Both the position numbers and the translations under genes were made by a program. 64,000 nt of DNA from Duganella alba (lineage in GTDB: Bacteria > Pseudomonadota > Gammaproteobacteria > Burkholderiales > Burkholderiaceae_D), in assembly GCF_009674495.1 (NCBI RefSeq), contig NZ_WKJN01000001.1:62001-126000 (forward strand). The letters are read 5' to 3'. The notes beneath the pieces were generated by a model. That model did no database searches and was not told the origin of the DNA. It saw nothing but the letters and a program-made list of their open reading frames with translations. Each line of letters opens with the position of its first letter. Position 1 is the first letter of the stretch. Shown here one piece after another: positions 47,033-56,023 of this stretch.

Positions 47033-47070
47033 AAAACAGGCGCTTATATAGCGCCTGTTTTATTATTTTT
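47033..47070 (+). terminator. Terminator after lon
   Basis: A perfect 11-pair stem (AAAACAGGCGC and GCGCCTGTTTT) with a 7-base loop is followed by ATTATTTTT. It begins 22 bases after the lon stop. Confidence 0.92.
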
Positions 47071-47194
47071 ACTTATTTTTCTATTGTGCAGCCTTGACAC
47101 ACGGGTGGGCTGGCTTGTTTAATACGGCCTGAAATTTTCGCGTTGCCGCATTTTAAGGCGGCAACAGATATAACCTATGTGACGGGGAATTGCT

Positions 47195-47467
47195 TTGAAT
47201 AAGACTGAATTGATCGACCATATCGCTACCACCGCTGATATTTCGAAAGCGGCTGCTGCTCGCGCACTGGACGCAGTGATTGACGGTGTTACCACCACCC
47301 TGCAAAAGAACGACAGCGTGACCCTGGTTGGCTTTGGTACCTTCTCCGTGAGCGAACGCGCTGCCCGCACCGGCCGCAATCCGCGCACCAAAGAAGAGAT
47401 CACCATCGACGCAGCTAAAGTTCCTAAATTTAAAGCTGGTAAAGCTTTGAAAGATGCTGTAAACTAA
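47195..47467 (+). CDS. hup: DNA-binding protein HU
   Basis: The 90-residue histone-like protein has the HU signature [20 protein letters not shown] (about 46-65), which forms the DNA-bending arms, and ends [10 protein letters not shown]. The start is TTG at 47195, giving the expected [16 protein letters not shown] stands seven bases before it and no ATG fits. It follows lon as in many proteobacteria. Confidence 0.96.
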   Translation: MNKTELIDHIATTADISKAAAARALDAVIDGVTTTLQKNDSVTLVGFGTFSVSERAARTGRNPRTKEEITIDAAKVPKFKAGKALKDAVN

Positions 47468-47517
47468 CGGACTTCGGTGAGCAGCACAGGCTGTAAAGCT
47501 GTTCACCACAGGCAAGC

Positions 47518-47593
47518 GGGCGGTTAGCTCAGTTGGTAGAGCGGAGCCCTTACAAGGCTTAGGTCGGGAGTTCGAGCCTCTCACCGCCCACCA
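47518..47593 (+). tRNA. tRNA-Val (anticodon UAC)
   Basis: Acceptor GGGCGGT/ACCGCCC, D-arm GCTCAGTTGGTAGAGC, anticodon loop CTTACAA with TAC, T-arm GGGAGTTCGAGCCTCTC and an encoded ACCA. The gene is 76 bases with CCA. Confidence 0.95.
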
Positions 47594-47661
47594 GATGTTT
47601 GAAAAAACAAGTTTGCCAAAACGTAAGTTTTAAAGTAGTATGTAGCACCTTGTAGTTTGCT

Positions 47662-47738
47662 GGAGCGGTAGTTCAGTTGGTTAGAATACCGGCCTGTCAC
47701 GCCGGGGGTCGCGGGTTCGAGTCCCGTCCGCTCCGCCA
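47662..47738 (+). tRNA. tRNA-Asp (anticodon GUC), copy 1
   Basis: Acceptor GGAGCGG/CCGCTCC, anticodon loop CTGTCAC with GTC, T-arm GCGGGTTCGAGTCCCGT, encoded GCCA. It is identical over 77 bases to the copy at 47766. Confidence 0.95.
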
Positions 47739-47765
47739 GCAAATACAAATCGAGTAGTACCCAAA

Positions 47766-47842
47766 GGAGCGGTAGTTCAGTTGGTTAGAATACCGGCCTG
47801 TCACGCCGGGGGTCGCGGGTTCGAGTCCCGTCCGCTCCGCCA
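47766..47842 (+). tRNA. tRNA-Asp (anticodon GUC), copy 2
   Basis: This is an exact second copy of the tRNA-Asp gene, 27 bases after the first. Flanking bases differ, so the duplication is limited to the tRNA. A strong terminator follows 10 bases later and probably ends a Val-Asp-Asp transcript. Confidence 0.95.
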
Positions 47843-47852
47843 AGAACAAGAT

Positions 47853-47890
47853 ACCCCGCAGCTTATATGAGCTGCGGGGTTTTTCTTTTT
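47853..47890 (+). terminator. Terminator of the tRNA-Val-Asp-Asp cluster
   Basis: A hairpin with arms ACCCCGCAGCT and AGCTGCGGGGT and a loop of about six bases is followed by TTTTCTTTTT. Confidence 0.92.
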
Positions 47891-48013
47891 CGGGCCTATA
47901 ATTCAACATTGAATATCCGATATATTCCTTGTAAAATCCAGCAACCGGAATTGGCGAACGCGAGTTCGCCTTTTTTGTATGTGCAAGTCCCACTCAATCC
48001 GAATTGGCAGACC

Positions 48014-49927
48014 ATGTTTGAATTTATTCGTACCCATCAACGTTTGATGCAAATCTTCCTGGCGATCATCATCGTGCCATCGTTTGCATTTGTCGGCATC
48101 GGCAGTTACAAAAGCTTTGGCGACGACGCCAGCACCATCGCCAAGATCGATGGCAAGCCTTTGAGCCAGCAGGAGTTCGACAACGCCGTGCGCAATCAGC
48201 TGGATACCTACCGCCAGCGCCTTGGCGCGCAGTTCGACCAGAAAATGTTCGACACGCCGGAGTTCAAGCAGAACATCCTTGACCAGTTGATCGCGCAACG
48301 CGCCATCGCCGCTGAAGTCATCCATAACAACCTGAGCGTGTCCGACGCGCAGCTGCAAAAAGCCATCATGGACATGTTCGGCGGCCCTGGCTCGTTCGAC
48401 AAGGAACGCTACATCGCCATCCTGACCGCGCAAGGCATTCGTCCGGAAGACAACGACGCCCGCATGCGCCGCGACATGGCGCTGCAGCAGCTGGCCGCGT
48501 CGATCGAAGGCACCGGCTTCGCGCCGCGCACCGTCGCCAAGACCGTGTCCGACATCGCCGCGCAAGAGCGCGAAGTGCAGGAACTGCTGCTGCCGGTGGC
48601 CGACTTCGTGCCGCAGGTCAAAGTGACCGACGAGATGGTCAAGGCCTTCTACGACAAGAACAGCAAGTTCTTCGAAGTGCCTGAACAGGCAAAGATCGAA
48701 TACGTGGTGCTGAACAACGACGCCGTGATGAGCCAGGTCAGCGTGACCGACACCGAAGTGTCGGACTACTATGCCAAGAATTCGGCCCAGTTCACCACGC
48801 CGGAAACCCGCCGCGCCAGCCACATCCTGATCGCCGTGAAGAAGGGCGCCAGCGCCGCCGACACCACCGCCGCCAAGGCCAAGGCCGAAGCCATCGTGGC
48901 CGAACTGCGCAAGACCCCTGGCGACTTCGCCAAAGTGGCCAAAGCCAAATCGGAAGATCCAGGTTCGGCCGAGCAGGGCGGCGATCTGGGCGTGATCGAA
49001 AAAGGCGTGATGGTTGCGCCGGTCGAAGCGGCCATCGGCAAGCTGAAGCAGGGCGAGATCAGCGACGTGGTGCAGTCGGAATTCGGTTTCCACGTGCTGA
49101 CCGTGACCGAGCTGAAACCAGCCGTGGTCAAACCGCTGGAACTGGTAAAAGCCGACATCACCGATCTGCTGAAGAAACAGAAAGCCGCGAAGAAGTATTC
49201 GGAAATGGCTGAAGCCTTCACCAACACCGTCTACGAGCAAGCCGACAGCCTGAAACCGGTTGCCGACAAGCTGGGCCTGAAGATCGAAACCGCCGCCAAC
49301 GTCTCGCGCACCGCATCGCCGGCCGCCGGCGCCGCCGCGTTCAACAACGCCAAGTTCCTGAGCGCGCTGTTCTCCAACGATTCGTTGAGCAGCAAGCGCA
49401 ATACCGAAGCGGTGGAAACGGCGCCGAACACCCTGGTGTCGGGCCGTATCGTCGAGTTCAAGCCTGCCAGTAAGCGTCCACTGGCCGAAGTCGATGCGCA
49501 GATCCGTCAGCGCGTGACCATGGAAGAAGCCGCCAAGCTGGCCGCCAAAACCGGCGAAGAGAAACTGGCTGCCTTCAAGAAGTCCGGCGATGCGACCGGT
49601 TTCGGCGCCGCCAAACTGGTGTCGCGCGCCAAGCCTGAAGGCATCAACGGCCTGGCCATGCAGTCGATCATGAAGGCCGACACCACCAAGCTGCCAGCCT
49701 ACGTTGGCGTCGATGTGCCAGGCATGGGCTACGGCGTGTACCGCATCGGCAAGGTGCAGCAGCCTGCCGCCGCCGATGAGGCGCAGCGCAAGTCGGAAGC
49801 CGAACAGATCGGCAACATGCTGGCGCAGCAGGAGATGGCGCAGTACATCGAGCTGCTGAAGCAAAAGGCCAAGGTCAAAATCCTCAAGCCGGTTGCGACG
49901 ACAACCACCGTGACTGAAGTGAAGTAA
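48014..49927 (+). CDS. ppiD: Peptidyl-prolyl isomerase/chaperone PpiD (SurA-N and parvulin-like)
   Basis: The 637-residue protein has one membrane helix near the start (about residues 13-32), an SurA_N-type chaperone region, and a parvulin domain (about 268-365, with RRASHILIAVKKG and SEFGFHVLTV). It is anchored in the inner membrane with the rest in the periplasm, where it helps newly exported proteins near the Sec channel. ATG 48014 is chosen; the frame is open from 47867 but that part covers the tRNA terminator. Position after lon-hup is conserved. Confidence 0.93.
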   Translation: MFEFIRTHQRLMQIFLAIIIVPSFAFVGIGSYKSFGDDASTIAKIDGKPLSQQEFDNAVRNQLDTYRQRLGAQFDQKMFDTPEFKQNILDQLIAQRAIAAEVIHNNLSVSDAQLQKAIMDMFGGPGSFDKERYIAILTAQGIRPEDNDARMRRDMALQQLAASIEGTGFAPRTVAKTVSDIAAQEREVQELLLPVADFVPQVKVTDEMVKAFYDKNSKFFEVPEQAKIEYVVLNNDAVMSQVSVTDTEVSDYYAKNSAQFTTPETRRASHILIAVKKGASAADTTAAKAKAEAIVAELRKTPGDFAKVAKAKSEDPGSAEQGGDLGVIEKGVMVAPVEAAIGKLKQGEISDVVQSEFGFHVLTVTELKPAVVKPLELVKADITDLLKKQKAAKKYSEMAEAFTNTVYEQADSLKPVADKLGLKIETAANVSRTASPAAGAAAFNNAKFLSALFSNDSLSSKRNTEAVETAPNTLVSGRIVEFKPASKRPLAEVDAQIRQRVTMEEAAKLAAKTGEEKLAAFKKSGDATGFGAAKLVSRAKPEGINGLAMQSIMKADTTKLPAYVGVDVPGMGYGVYRIGKVQQPAAADEAQRKSEAEQIGNMLAQQEMAQYIELLKQKAKVKILKPVATTTTVTEVK

Positions 49928-49934
49928 TCCAGCA

Positions 49935-49958
49935 AGGGCCGCATTAGCGGCCCTTTTT
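49935..49958 (+). terminator. Terminator after ppiD
   Basis: AGGGCCGC and GCGGCCCT form an 8-pair stem with an ATTA loop, followed by TTTT. It ends only five bases before the start of the yddG-like gene, so that gene needs a promoter inside or read-through. Confidence 0.88.
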
Positions 49959-49962
49959 ACAT

Positions 49963-50850
49963 ATGACGCAAACCAGGGGAACCCTGCTCGGCCTCGCGGC
50001 CATTTTGTTGTGGAGCACCGCGCCGTCGCTGCTACGCTTGTTCAGCGAGCGCGCCGGCGCGGTGGCCGGGGCGGCGATGATCTACACGCTGGCCTCGCTG
50101 ATGCTGGTGCTGCTGCGTGGCTGGACACCGCTGCGGCGGTATCCGCGCCGCTACCTGCTGATCGGCGGCGCGCTGTTCGCCGGCTACGAAGTGGCGCTGG
50201 CCCTGGCGCTGGGTTTCGCGCAGGACCGCACCCAGGCGATCGAAGTCGGCCTGATCAACTATTTGTGGCCTTGCCTGACCGTCGCGCTGATGGTGCTGGG
50301 CGGGCGCCAGCGCGCCAACCTGTGGCTGGCGCCGGGCCTGCTGCTGTCGCTGCTCGGCGTGGCGTGGATACTGGGCGGCGGCGAAGGCTGGTCGGCGGCG
50401 CACCTCGCGGCCAATGCGGCCCACAATCCCCTGAGTTACGGACTGGCCCTCGCCGGCGCGGTGCTGTGGGCGGTCTACTGCACCGCAGCCAAGCCGCTGG
50501 CGCAGGGCACGGATGCCATCGTGCCGTTCTTTGTGCTGACCAGTGTGGTGTTGTGGCTGAAGCTCGCGCTGGGCGGCGCGGCGCTGCCTGCGTTGGGGGG
50601 CGGCGGCACGGTCCTGGCGCTGCTGTGCGCGGCGGCGGTGATGGCGCTGGGCTATGCCAGCTGGAATCGCGCGCTGGCGCATGGCAATCTGGCGCTGCTG
50701 GCTGCGGTGTCGTACGCGGCGCCGGTGCTGTCGTCAGCATTCAGCGCCGCCATTCTGCGTACCGCCTTGCCGGCCAGTTTCTGGCAAGGCGCGGCGATGG
50801 TGACGGCGGGCTCCCTGTGCTGCTGGTGGGCCACCCGCCGGACTGCTTAG
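49963..50850 (+). CDS. yddG: EamA/DMT-family exporter, YddG-like
   Basis: The 295-residue protein has ten membrane helices in two EamA repeats. The first starts GTLLGLAAILLWSTAPSLLRLF and has VALALALGFAQDRTQAIEVGLINYLWP, which is close to the aromatic-amino-acid exporter YddG. It probably exports amino acids. The start lies directly after the ppiD terminator and no strong ribosome site is seen. The stop overlaps that of the convergent receptor gene. Confidence 0.85.
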   Translation: MTQTRGTLLGLAAILLWSTAPSLLRLFSERAGAVAGAAMIYTLASLMLVLLRGWTPLRRYPRRYLLIGGALFAGYEVALALALGFAQDRTQAIEVGLINYLWPCLTVALMVLGGRQRANLWLAPGLLLSLLGVAWILGGGEGWSAAHLAANAAHNPLSYGLALAGAVLWAVYCTAAKPLAQGTDAIVPFFVLTSVVLWLKLALGGAALPALGGGGTVLALLCAAAVMALGYASWNRALAHGNLALLAAVSYAAPVLSSAFSAAILRTALPASFWQGAAMVTAGSLCCWWATRRTA

Positions 50851-53315
50851 TACGAGTAGTTCAAACGCGCGTAGTAGTAGCCGCCGTTGATGCCGATCGG
50901 CGAGAACGACGGATACTGCGTCACCGCCGCCGTGTTCAGCGCAGCACGCGCCGCCGCGATGTAGGCCTGGTTCACCTTGTCCGGATACTTGTTGAACAGG
51001 TTGTTGGCGCCGACCGATGCGGTCAATGCCTTGGTCAGGCGGTACGATACTTCCAGGTCGGTGGTCGCCAGCGTCTTGATCTTGGTCTCGTAGTAGGTCA
51101 CGTTGTCCAGCGAGTTATAGTTGGACGACGGGCCGTAGATCGATTCCCGCAGATTGACGCTCCAGTCGCCTTTCTTCCACAACGCACCCAGGTTGACGCG
51201 CACCTTCGGCGACGACTTCTCCAGCGAGGCGATCGCGGCCTGGTCCAGCAGCTTCTGCGGCAGCAGTTGCGACGGCGCCTGGTTGACCTTGGTCACCTCC
51301 ACCTTGTTGTAGTTGGCGGCGGCCGACCAGTCGACCTTGCCGGCGTCGCCAAAGCTGCTGCCATACGAGAACACCGCTTCGATGCCCTGGTCCTTGGTGT
51401 TGGCGGCGTTGGAGAAGATGCTGATGCCGGTTTTGGTGACGGTCGGGTCCAGGATATTGCCGTTGGCCTTGATGGCGGCCACCACCGCCGGCGCATTCAC
51501 CGCATTGCCCGAACCGAACACCGTGCCGCTGCCGATAATGCGGTCGTGGATGTTGATGCTGTAGGCGTCCACCGTCAGCGTGGCTTTCGGAATCGGATGC
51601 AGCACGAAGCCGACGCTGTAGTTCTGCGACTTCTCCGGCTTCAGGCCGTTGATGCCGACCAGCGCCGCCGCCGGCGAGTTAGGCGCCAGCTGCACCGACG
51701 CCTGGGTCGGCGACACGTTGGTGGCCGAGTAGTACTGCTCGGCCATGGTCGGCGCGCGGAAGCCGTTGCTGACCGTGCCGCGCAGCGCGAATTCCGGCGT
51801 GAAGTCGTAGCGGCCGGTGACCTTGCCCACGCGTGCGCTGCCGAAGTCGCTGTAGTTCTCGTAGCGCGCGGCCACGTCCAGCTTCAGGTTGGCGATCGGC
51901 GAGCCGGCCAGGTCGATGTACACCGATTTGTTGTTGCGGTTATGGCTGCCGGCGTCGGTCAGCGAGAAACCCGGATACGATTGCGAGCCTTCCTTGTAGC
52001 GCGACGCGGCGTCGCCGGCGCCGATTTCATAGGTGTCGCGGCGATATTCCAGGCCGGCGGCCACCGACAGCGGCGTGGCCCAGCCAACCGCGTATTCATT
52101 GCTGATGTCCAGCGAGGTGGTCCATTGGCTGGCGGTGAAGGCGCCGGCGTGGAAATTGGTCGGCGTCGAACCGGTGTCGTTGTATAGCGCGATGTTGGCC
52201 GAGTTGACCACGCCGATGTCGGCCTTGTCCTGGCCGTAGGTGGAACTCAAGTCCCAGTTCCAGCCGGCCGCCGTGCCGCGCGCGCCGCCGGTGAACGCAT
52301 AGTCCTTCTCGTCCATCGCTTCCAGCGGGTTGAAGCCGTTCGGATAGATCTTCGGCAGGCGGTTCGGCAGGCGGTAGTTTTCATATGACTGCGCGGTCTT
52401 CTTGCCGTAGGTGGCGAGGCTGTACAGCTCGACGCCGCCAAGGTCGATGCCGGCGTTCAGCGACAGCAGCGAGATGTGGTAGGCGGCGTCGCCGGAGATC
52501 TTGTTGGCATACGGGTAGCCGTCGGCCTTGGTCAGGGTCGGCATGGACGCCATGTTGGCGGCGCTGACCACGCGCGGATCGATGTCCGAGCGGTCGCTGT
52601 GGCCGTGGTATTTGTGTTCGCCGGTGATGTTGATGTAGCTGTTGGCGCTAGGCTCGAAGCCCTGGTTGAACGAAACGTCGCCGGTCTTGCCGCCTTGGTC
52701 GATATAAGCGCCGCCGGTGGTGGTGAGCGAACCGCCCGAGCTGTCTTTCTTGAGGATGATGTTGATCACGCCGGCGATCGCGTCGGTGCCGTACTGGGCG
52801 GCGGCGCCGTCCTGCAGCACCTCGATGTGGTCGATGGCGGCGACCGGGATGAAGTTCAGGTCGGTCGCGGCGCCACCCTGGAACGGACCTGACAGCACGG
52901 CCAGGTTGGCGGTGGTGTGGCGGCGCTTGCCGTTGACCAGCACCAGCGTGTCATTCGGGCTGAGGCCGCGCAGGCGGGCCGACAGCGTCAGGTTGGCGGT
53001 GTCGCCGCCGAAGGCCTGGGCGGTGAAGGAGGGCAGATTCTGCGCCAGCGCCTGGATCAGGTCGGGCTGGCCGGTACGCTCCAGCGAACCGGAGTCAAGC
53101 ACCTGGATCGGCGAGGCGCTGTCGACAGCTTTGAGGCCACTGCGGCGGGTGCCGGTGACGATGACGGCTTCCACGTTGTCGGTCACGACCGGTGCGGCGG
53201 GCGTGGCGACGGCGGTGTCATCGGCCGCGAAGGCGGCGGAGGCTGCCGCAGCTTGCATGGCCAGCAGAACGGCTTGGGTCAACAGACGGCGCTTGATGTG
53301 CTTGGGGTGCTTCAT
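50847..53315 (-). CDS. TonB-dependent outer-membrane receptor
   Basis: The 822-residue receptor has a signal peptide (about 1-30, ending AFA), a plug domain (about 55-190, with RLRGLSPNDTLVLVNGKRRHTT and DAIAGVINIILK) and a 22-strand barrel ending in LNYSY. It imports a large ligand such as a siderophore, vitamin, sugar or peptide using TonB energy. The ligand cannot be read; no transporter, regulator or hydrolase gene is beside it. The last residue is Tyr rather than the usual Phe, which is still acceptable for barrel assembly. Confidence 0.93.
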   Translation of the reverse strand: MKHPKHIKRRLLTQAVLLAMQAAAASAAFAADDTAVATPAAPVVTDNVEAVIVTGTRRSGLKAVDSASPIQVLDSGSLERTGQPDLIQALAQNLPSFTAQAFGGDTANLTLSARLRGLSPNDTLVLVNGKRRHTTANLAVLSGPFQGGAATDLNFIPVAAIDHIEVLQDGAAAQYGTDAIAGVINIILKKDSSGGSLTTTGGAYIDQGGKTGDVSFNQGFEPSANSYINITGEHKYHGHSDRSDIDPRVVSAANMASMPTLTKADGYPYANKISGDAAYHISLLSLNAGIDLGGVELYSLATYGKKTAQSYENYRLPNRLPKIYPNGFNPLEAMDEKDYAFTGGARGTAAGWNWDLSSTYGQDKADIGVVNSANIALYNDTGSTPTNFHAGAFTASQWTTSLDISNEYAVGWATPLSVAAGLEYRRDTYEIGAGDAASRYKEGSQSYPGFSLTDAGSHNRNNKSVYIDLAGSPIANLKLDVAARYENYSDFGSARVGKVTGRYDFTPEFALRGTVSNGFRAPTMAEQYYSATNVSPTQASVQLAPNSPAAALVGINGLKPEKSQNYSVGFVLHPIPKATLTVDAYSINIHDRIIGSGTVFGSGNAVNAPAVVAAIKANGNILDPTVTKTGISIFSNAANTKDQGIEAVFSYGSSFGDAGKVDWSAAANYNKVEVTKVNQAPSQLLPQKLLDQAAIASLEKSSPKVRVNLGALWKKGDWSVNLRESIYGPSSNYNSLDNVTYYETKIKTLATTDLEVSYRLTKALTASVGANNLFNKYPDKVNQAYIAAARAALNTAAVTQYPSFSPIGINGGYYYARLNYSY

Positions 53316-53575
53316 TGATACCGCTCCTTCAAGGTTTGAGAAATGAAACTAAAGCAATTTCTCTTAACTCTTCGCAAAAGGCATGCCATGGATTTCATGG
53401 TGAAAGCCATGTAAATACTTTTGCGGCAAGGAGGGAGGACGGCGCCGCTGATTACCTGGGGAGGCTACGTAGAACCCCTAAGCAGCACTACGGACGGCGC
53501 TTTGTAACAAAGTGTTTACGGGCCTGGAGGCCCGCATGCACTATTTTGGGTGATGCACTGTTGTGGGCGTTGTGG
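53316..53575. other. Spacer upstream of the TonB receptor gene with several dyads
   Basis: The 260-base gap holds no gene. Three symmetric elements are seen. CTTTGTAACAAAG (53500-53512) has 6-base arms. A tight palindrome, CGGGCCT-GG-AGGCCCG, lies at 53519-53534. A cluster of CATGG/CCATG half-sites lies at 53381-53411. The first could be an operator; the second may be part of a weak terminator of mnmH. I see no clear cobalamin or other riboswitch. Confidence 0.4.
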
Positions 53576-54637
53576 TTAACGCGTAGTGGCGATCAATTGT
53601 AGGGCAGCGGCGTTGAACGCGGCGCTGTCGATCTCGTCCAGCGCCAGCGGCACGGCCTGGCCGTAGCGGGTGAAATTGCGGTCGATCGAGCGCAGGTAGG
53701 CCGGATCGTAGTGGTCGGCCAGCAGTTCCTCCACCAGCGGCGCCATCTGGCCGGCGTCGGACATGGCGTGCCAGCGGGCGATCTTCTCGCGGCCGTGCAG
53801 CTGCGTCAGGTGCTCCAACTGGCCGTTCAGCAGGGCCGGATCGCCGAGGAAGTGCTGGTAATCCTGCATCAGCAGGCGCACGCGGTCAGCGCGCGACAGC
53901 GTCAGGGCGATGCAGTCGGCGGCGCGCATGGCGTCCATCAGCGCGGCGGGCACGCGCAGGTTGCCGACCTTCTTGCTCTCGGCCTCGACAAACACCGGCC
54001 GCGCCGGATCGAAGCGGCGCAGCACGTCCCAGATATGGCTCTCGAACGCCTTCTGGCTCGGTTGCGGCTGGCTGGGCAGGTGGCCCAGCACCGAGCCGCG
54101 GTGCGCGGCCAGCTGTTCCAGGTCCAGCACCTGCGCGCCCTGCGCATGCAGCGTCTCCAGCAGTCGGCTCTTGCCGCTGCCGGTGGTGCCGCAGACCACC
54201 TTGAAATTCAGCGCCGGCGGCTGTTCCAGCGCCGTGTTCACTTCCTGGCGAAACGCCTTGTAGCCGCCTTCCAGCTGCACCACCGGCCAGCCGATCTTGG
54301 CCAGGATGTGCGCCATCGCGCCGCTGCGGTTGCCGCCGCGCCAGCAATAGACCAGCGGACGCCACTCGCGCGGCTTGTCGATCCACAGTTCCTCGATGTG
54401 TTTGGCGATGTTCCTGGCGACCAGCGCCGCGCCGACCTTCTTGGCGTCGAACGCGCTCACCTGCTTGTACATGGTGCCGATGCGGATGCGCTCCTCGTCG
54501 TCCAGCACCGGCGCGTTGATGGCGCCGGGCAGGTGGTCCTGCGCGAATTCGACCGGACTGCGGGCGTCGATGATGGCGTCGAAGGTGTGGAGCTGGGCCA
54601 GCACCTGGTCGATGCCCAATACTTCTGGATACTTCAT
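53576..54637 (-). CDS. mnmH: tRNA 2-selenouridine synthase
   Basis: The 353-residue protein has an N-terminal rhodanese domain with the catalytic Cys in YCWRGGNRSG (about 97-106) and a P-loop domain GTTGSGKSRLL (about 149-159). MnmH/SelU replaces the sulfur of 2-thiouridine at the wobble base of Lys, Glu and Gln tRNAs by selenium, using selenophosphate. selD is not in the window. Its start overlaps the stop of the esterase gene by four bases (ATGA), so they are cotranscribed. Confidence 0.95.
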   Translation of the reverse strand: MKYPEVLGIDQVLAQLHTFDAIIDARSPVEFAQDHLPGAINAPVLDDEERIRIGTMYKQVSAFDAKKVGAALVARNIAKHIEELWIDKPREWRPLVYCWRGGNRSGAMAHILAKIGWPVVQLEGGYKAFRQEVNTALEQPPALNFKVVCGTTGSGKSRLLETLHAQGAQVLDLEQLAAHRGSVLGHLPSQPQPSQKAFESHIWDVLRRFDPARPVFVEAESKKVGNLRVPAALMDAMRAADCIALTLSRADRVRLLMQDYQHFLGDPALLNGQLEHLTQLHGREKIARWHAMSDAGQMAPLVEELLADHYDPAYLRSIDRNFTRYGQAVPLALDEIDSAAFNAAALQLIATTR

Positions 54638-55272
54638 TTTGCCTTGATGGTTTTTTGCAGGGTCGGCCAGATATTGGCCAGGATGATCGGATGCGCCTCG
54701 GCCAGCGGATGCAGGCGGTCGGCCTGGAACAGCTGCGGCTTGTCGGCCACGCCATCTAGCATGAACGGCACCAGCGGCGCCTTGATGTCCTTGCTCAACG
54801 TGCCGTACATGGCGAAGAATTTGTCGGCGTAGTCGCGGCCGTAGTTGGGCGGCATGCGCATGCCGATCAACATCACCTTGGCGTCGGCCTTGGCTGCTTC
54901 CTCGTTCATGGCGCGCAGATTGGCCAGGGCGGCGGCCACCGGCAGGCCGCGCAGGCCGTCGTTGGCGCCCAGTTCGATGACCACCAGGTCCGGCTTGTAC
55001 TTGGTCAGCAGCGCGGGCAGGCGCGAGCGGCCGCCGCTGGTGGTTTCGCCGCTGACGCTGGCGTTGACCACCACCGCGTCGATGTTATTTTGCTTCAGTT
55101 TCTGTTCCGCCAGCGCGACCCAGCCGGTGCCGCGCGACAAGCCGTACTCGGCAGACAAACTATCTCCGAGCACAAGCACGGTTTTTGGTGCAGAATAGGC
55201 GCTCGCCGCTGCCGACAGCAAGAGCAGGGCGGCCAGTGATTTTCCAGATAAACGTTTAAACATATTCAGCAT
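54634..55272 (-). CDS. tesA: SGNH-family esterase/lysophospholipase, TesA-like
   Basis: The 212-residue protein has a signal peptide (to about residue 28) and the SGNH blocks GDSLSAEYG (catalytic Ser), GANDG, and DRLHP (Asp/His). Such TesA enzymes cleave thioesters and lysophospholipids in the periplasm. AGGGAA precedes the ATG at 55272; a second ATG at 55263 is possible. The divergent ABC ATPase gene starts at the same place, as in the E. coli tesA-ybbA pair. Confidence 0.92.
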   Translation of the reverse strand: MLNMFKRLSGKSLAALLLLSAAASAYSAPKTVLVLGDSLSAEYGLSRGTGWVALAEQKLKQNNIDAVVVNASVSGETTSGGRSRLPALLTKYKPDLVVIELGANDGLRGLPVAAALANLRAMNEEAAKADAKVMLIGMRMPPNYGRDYADKFFAMYGTLSKDIKAPLVPFMLDGVADKPQLFQADRLHPLAEAHPIILANIWPTLQKTIKAK

Positions 55273-56020
55273 GCCCGATTTCCCTAATGCGTCAACTCAT
55301 TTCATGCCGGATGGTCCGGCCCTGGCAACGTCGCCCGTGAAGGCGGCGGCGGATGTGCAGCCGGCCATTGCCGTCAGCGGCCTGGCCAAGCGTGTCGCCG
55401 ACGCCAGCGGCGAGCTGACGATCCTGCACGAGGTGGATTTTACCGTGCAAAAGGCTGAGACGCTGGCAATCGTCGGCGCTTCCGGTTCCGGCAAGTCCAC
55501 GCTGCTAGGTTTGCTGGCCGGTCTGGACACGCCCAGCGCCGGCAAAGTGGTGCTGGACGGGGTCGACATTTACGCACTGGACGAAGACGGCCGCGCCGCG
55601 CTGCGCAAGGAAAAGCTGGGCTTTGTGTTCCAGTCCTTCCAGCTGCTGGCGCATTTGACGGCGGTGGAAAACGTCATGCTGCCGCTGGAACTGGCCGGCA
55701 TCTCGGGCGCCCGCGAGCGCGCCGAAGCGATGCTGGCGCGCGTCGGCCTGGGCAGCCGCCTGAAGCATTATCCGAAATACCTGTCCGGCGGCGAGCAGCA
55801 GCGCGTGGCGCTCGCTCGCGCCTTCGTCACCGAACCGCCGCTGCTGTTTGCCGACGAACCGACCGGCAGCCTCGACGCCGCCACCGGCGAAGCCGTGATC
55901 CAGCTGATGTTCGAACTGAATCGCCAGCACGGCTCGACGCTGGTCCTGGTCACCCACGACCAGGCCATGGCGGCCCGCTGCGGCCGCACCATCACCATTG
56001 CCGCCGGACGCCTCGTCTAA
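55271..56020 (+). CDS. ybbA: ABC transporter ATP-binding protein, YbbA-like
   Basis: The 249-residue ATPase has Walker A GASGSGKSTLLG (about 73-84), signature LSGGEQQRVALARAF (about 173-187), Walker B LLFADEPTGSLDA and the switch His in LVTHDQ. It belongs to the LolD/MacB-like export class and is divergent from tesA. Its usual membrane partner YbbP is missing; the next gene is on the other strand. The first about 40 residues are longer than in YbbA and no ribosome site precedes the ATG at 55271, so a later start (for example 55304) is likely. Confidence 0.88.
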   Translation: MPDFPNASTHFMPDGPALATSPVKAAADVQPAIAVSGLAKRVADASGELTILHEVDFTVQKAETLAIVGASGSGKSTLLGLLAGLDTPSAGKVVLDGVDIYALDEDGRAALRKEKLGFVFQSFQLLAHLTAVENVMLPLELAGISGARERAEAMLARVGLGSRLKHYPKYLSGGEQQRVALARAFVTEPPLLFADEPTGSLDAATGEAVIQLMFELNRQHGSTLVLVTHDQAMAARCGRTITIAAGRLV

Positions 56021-56023
56021 CCC

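Noticed and set aside
47662..47842. tRNA-Asp copies as an integration (att) site
   Set aside because: The repeat is the whole tRNA and nothing else; no integrase or foreign cargo lies between or beside them, so simple gene duplication is enough.
53316..53575. A cobalamin riboswitch before the TonB receptor
   Set aside because: I could not find the conserved B12-box or a matching fold in the spacer.
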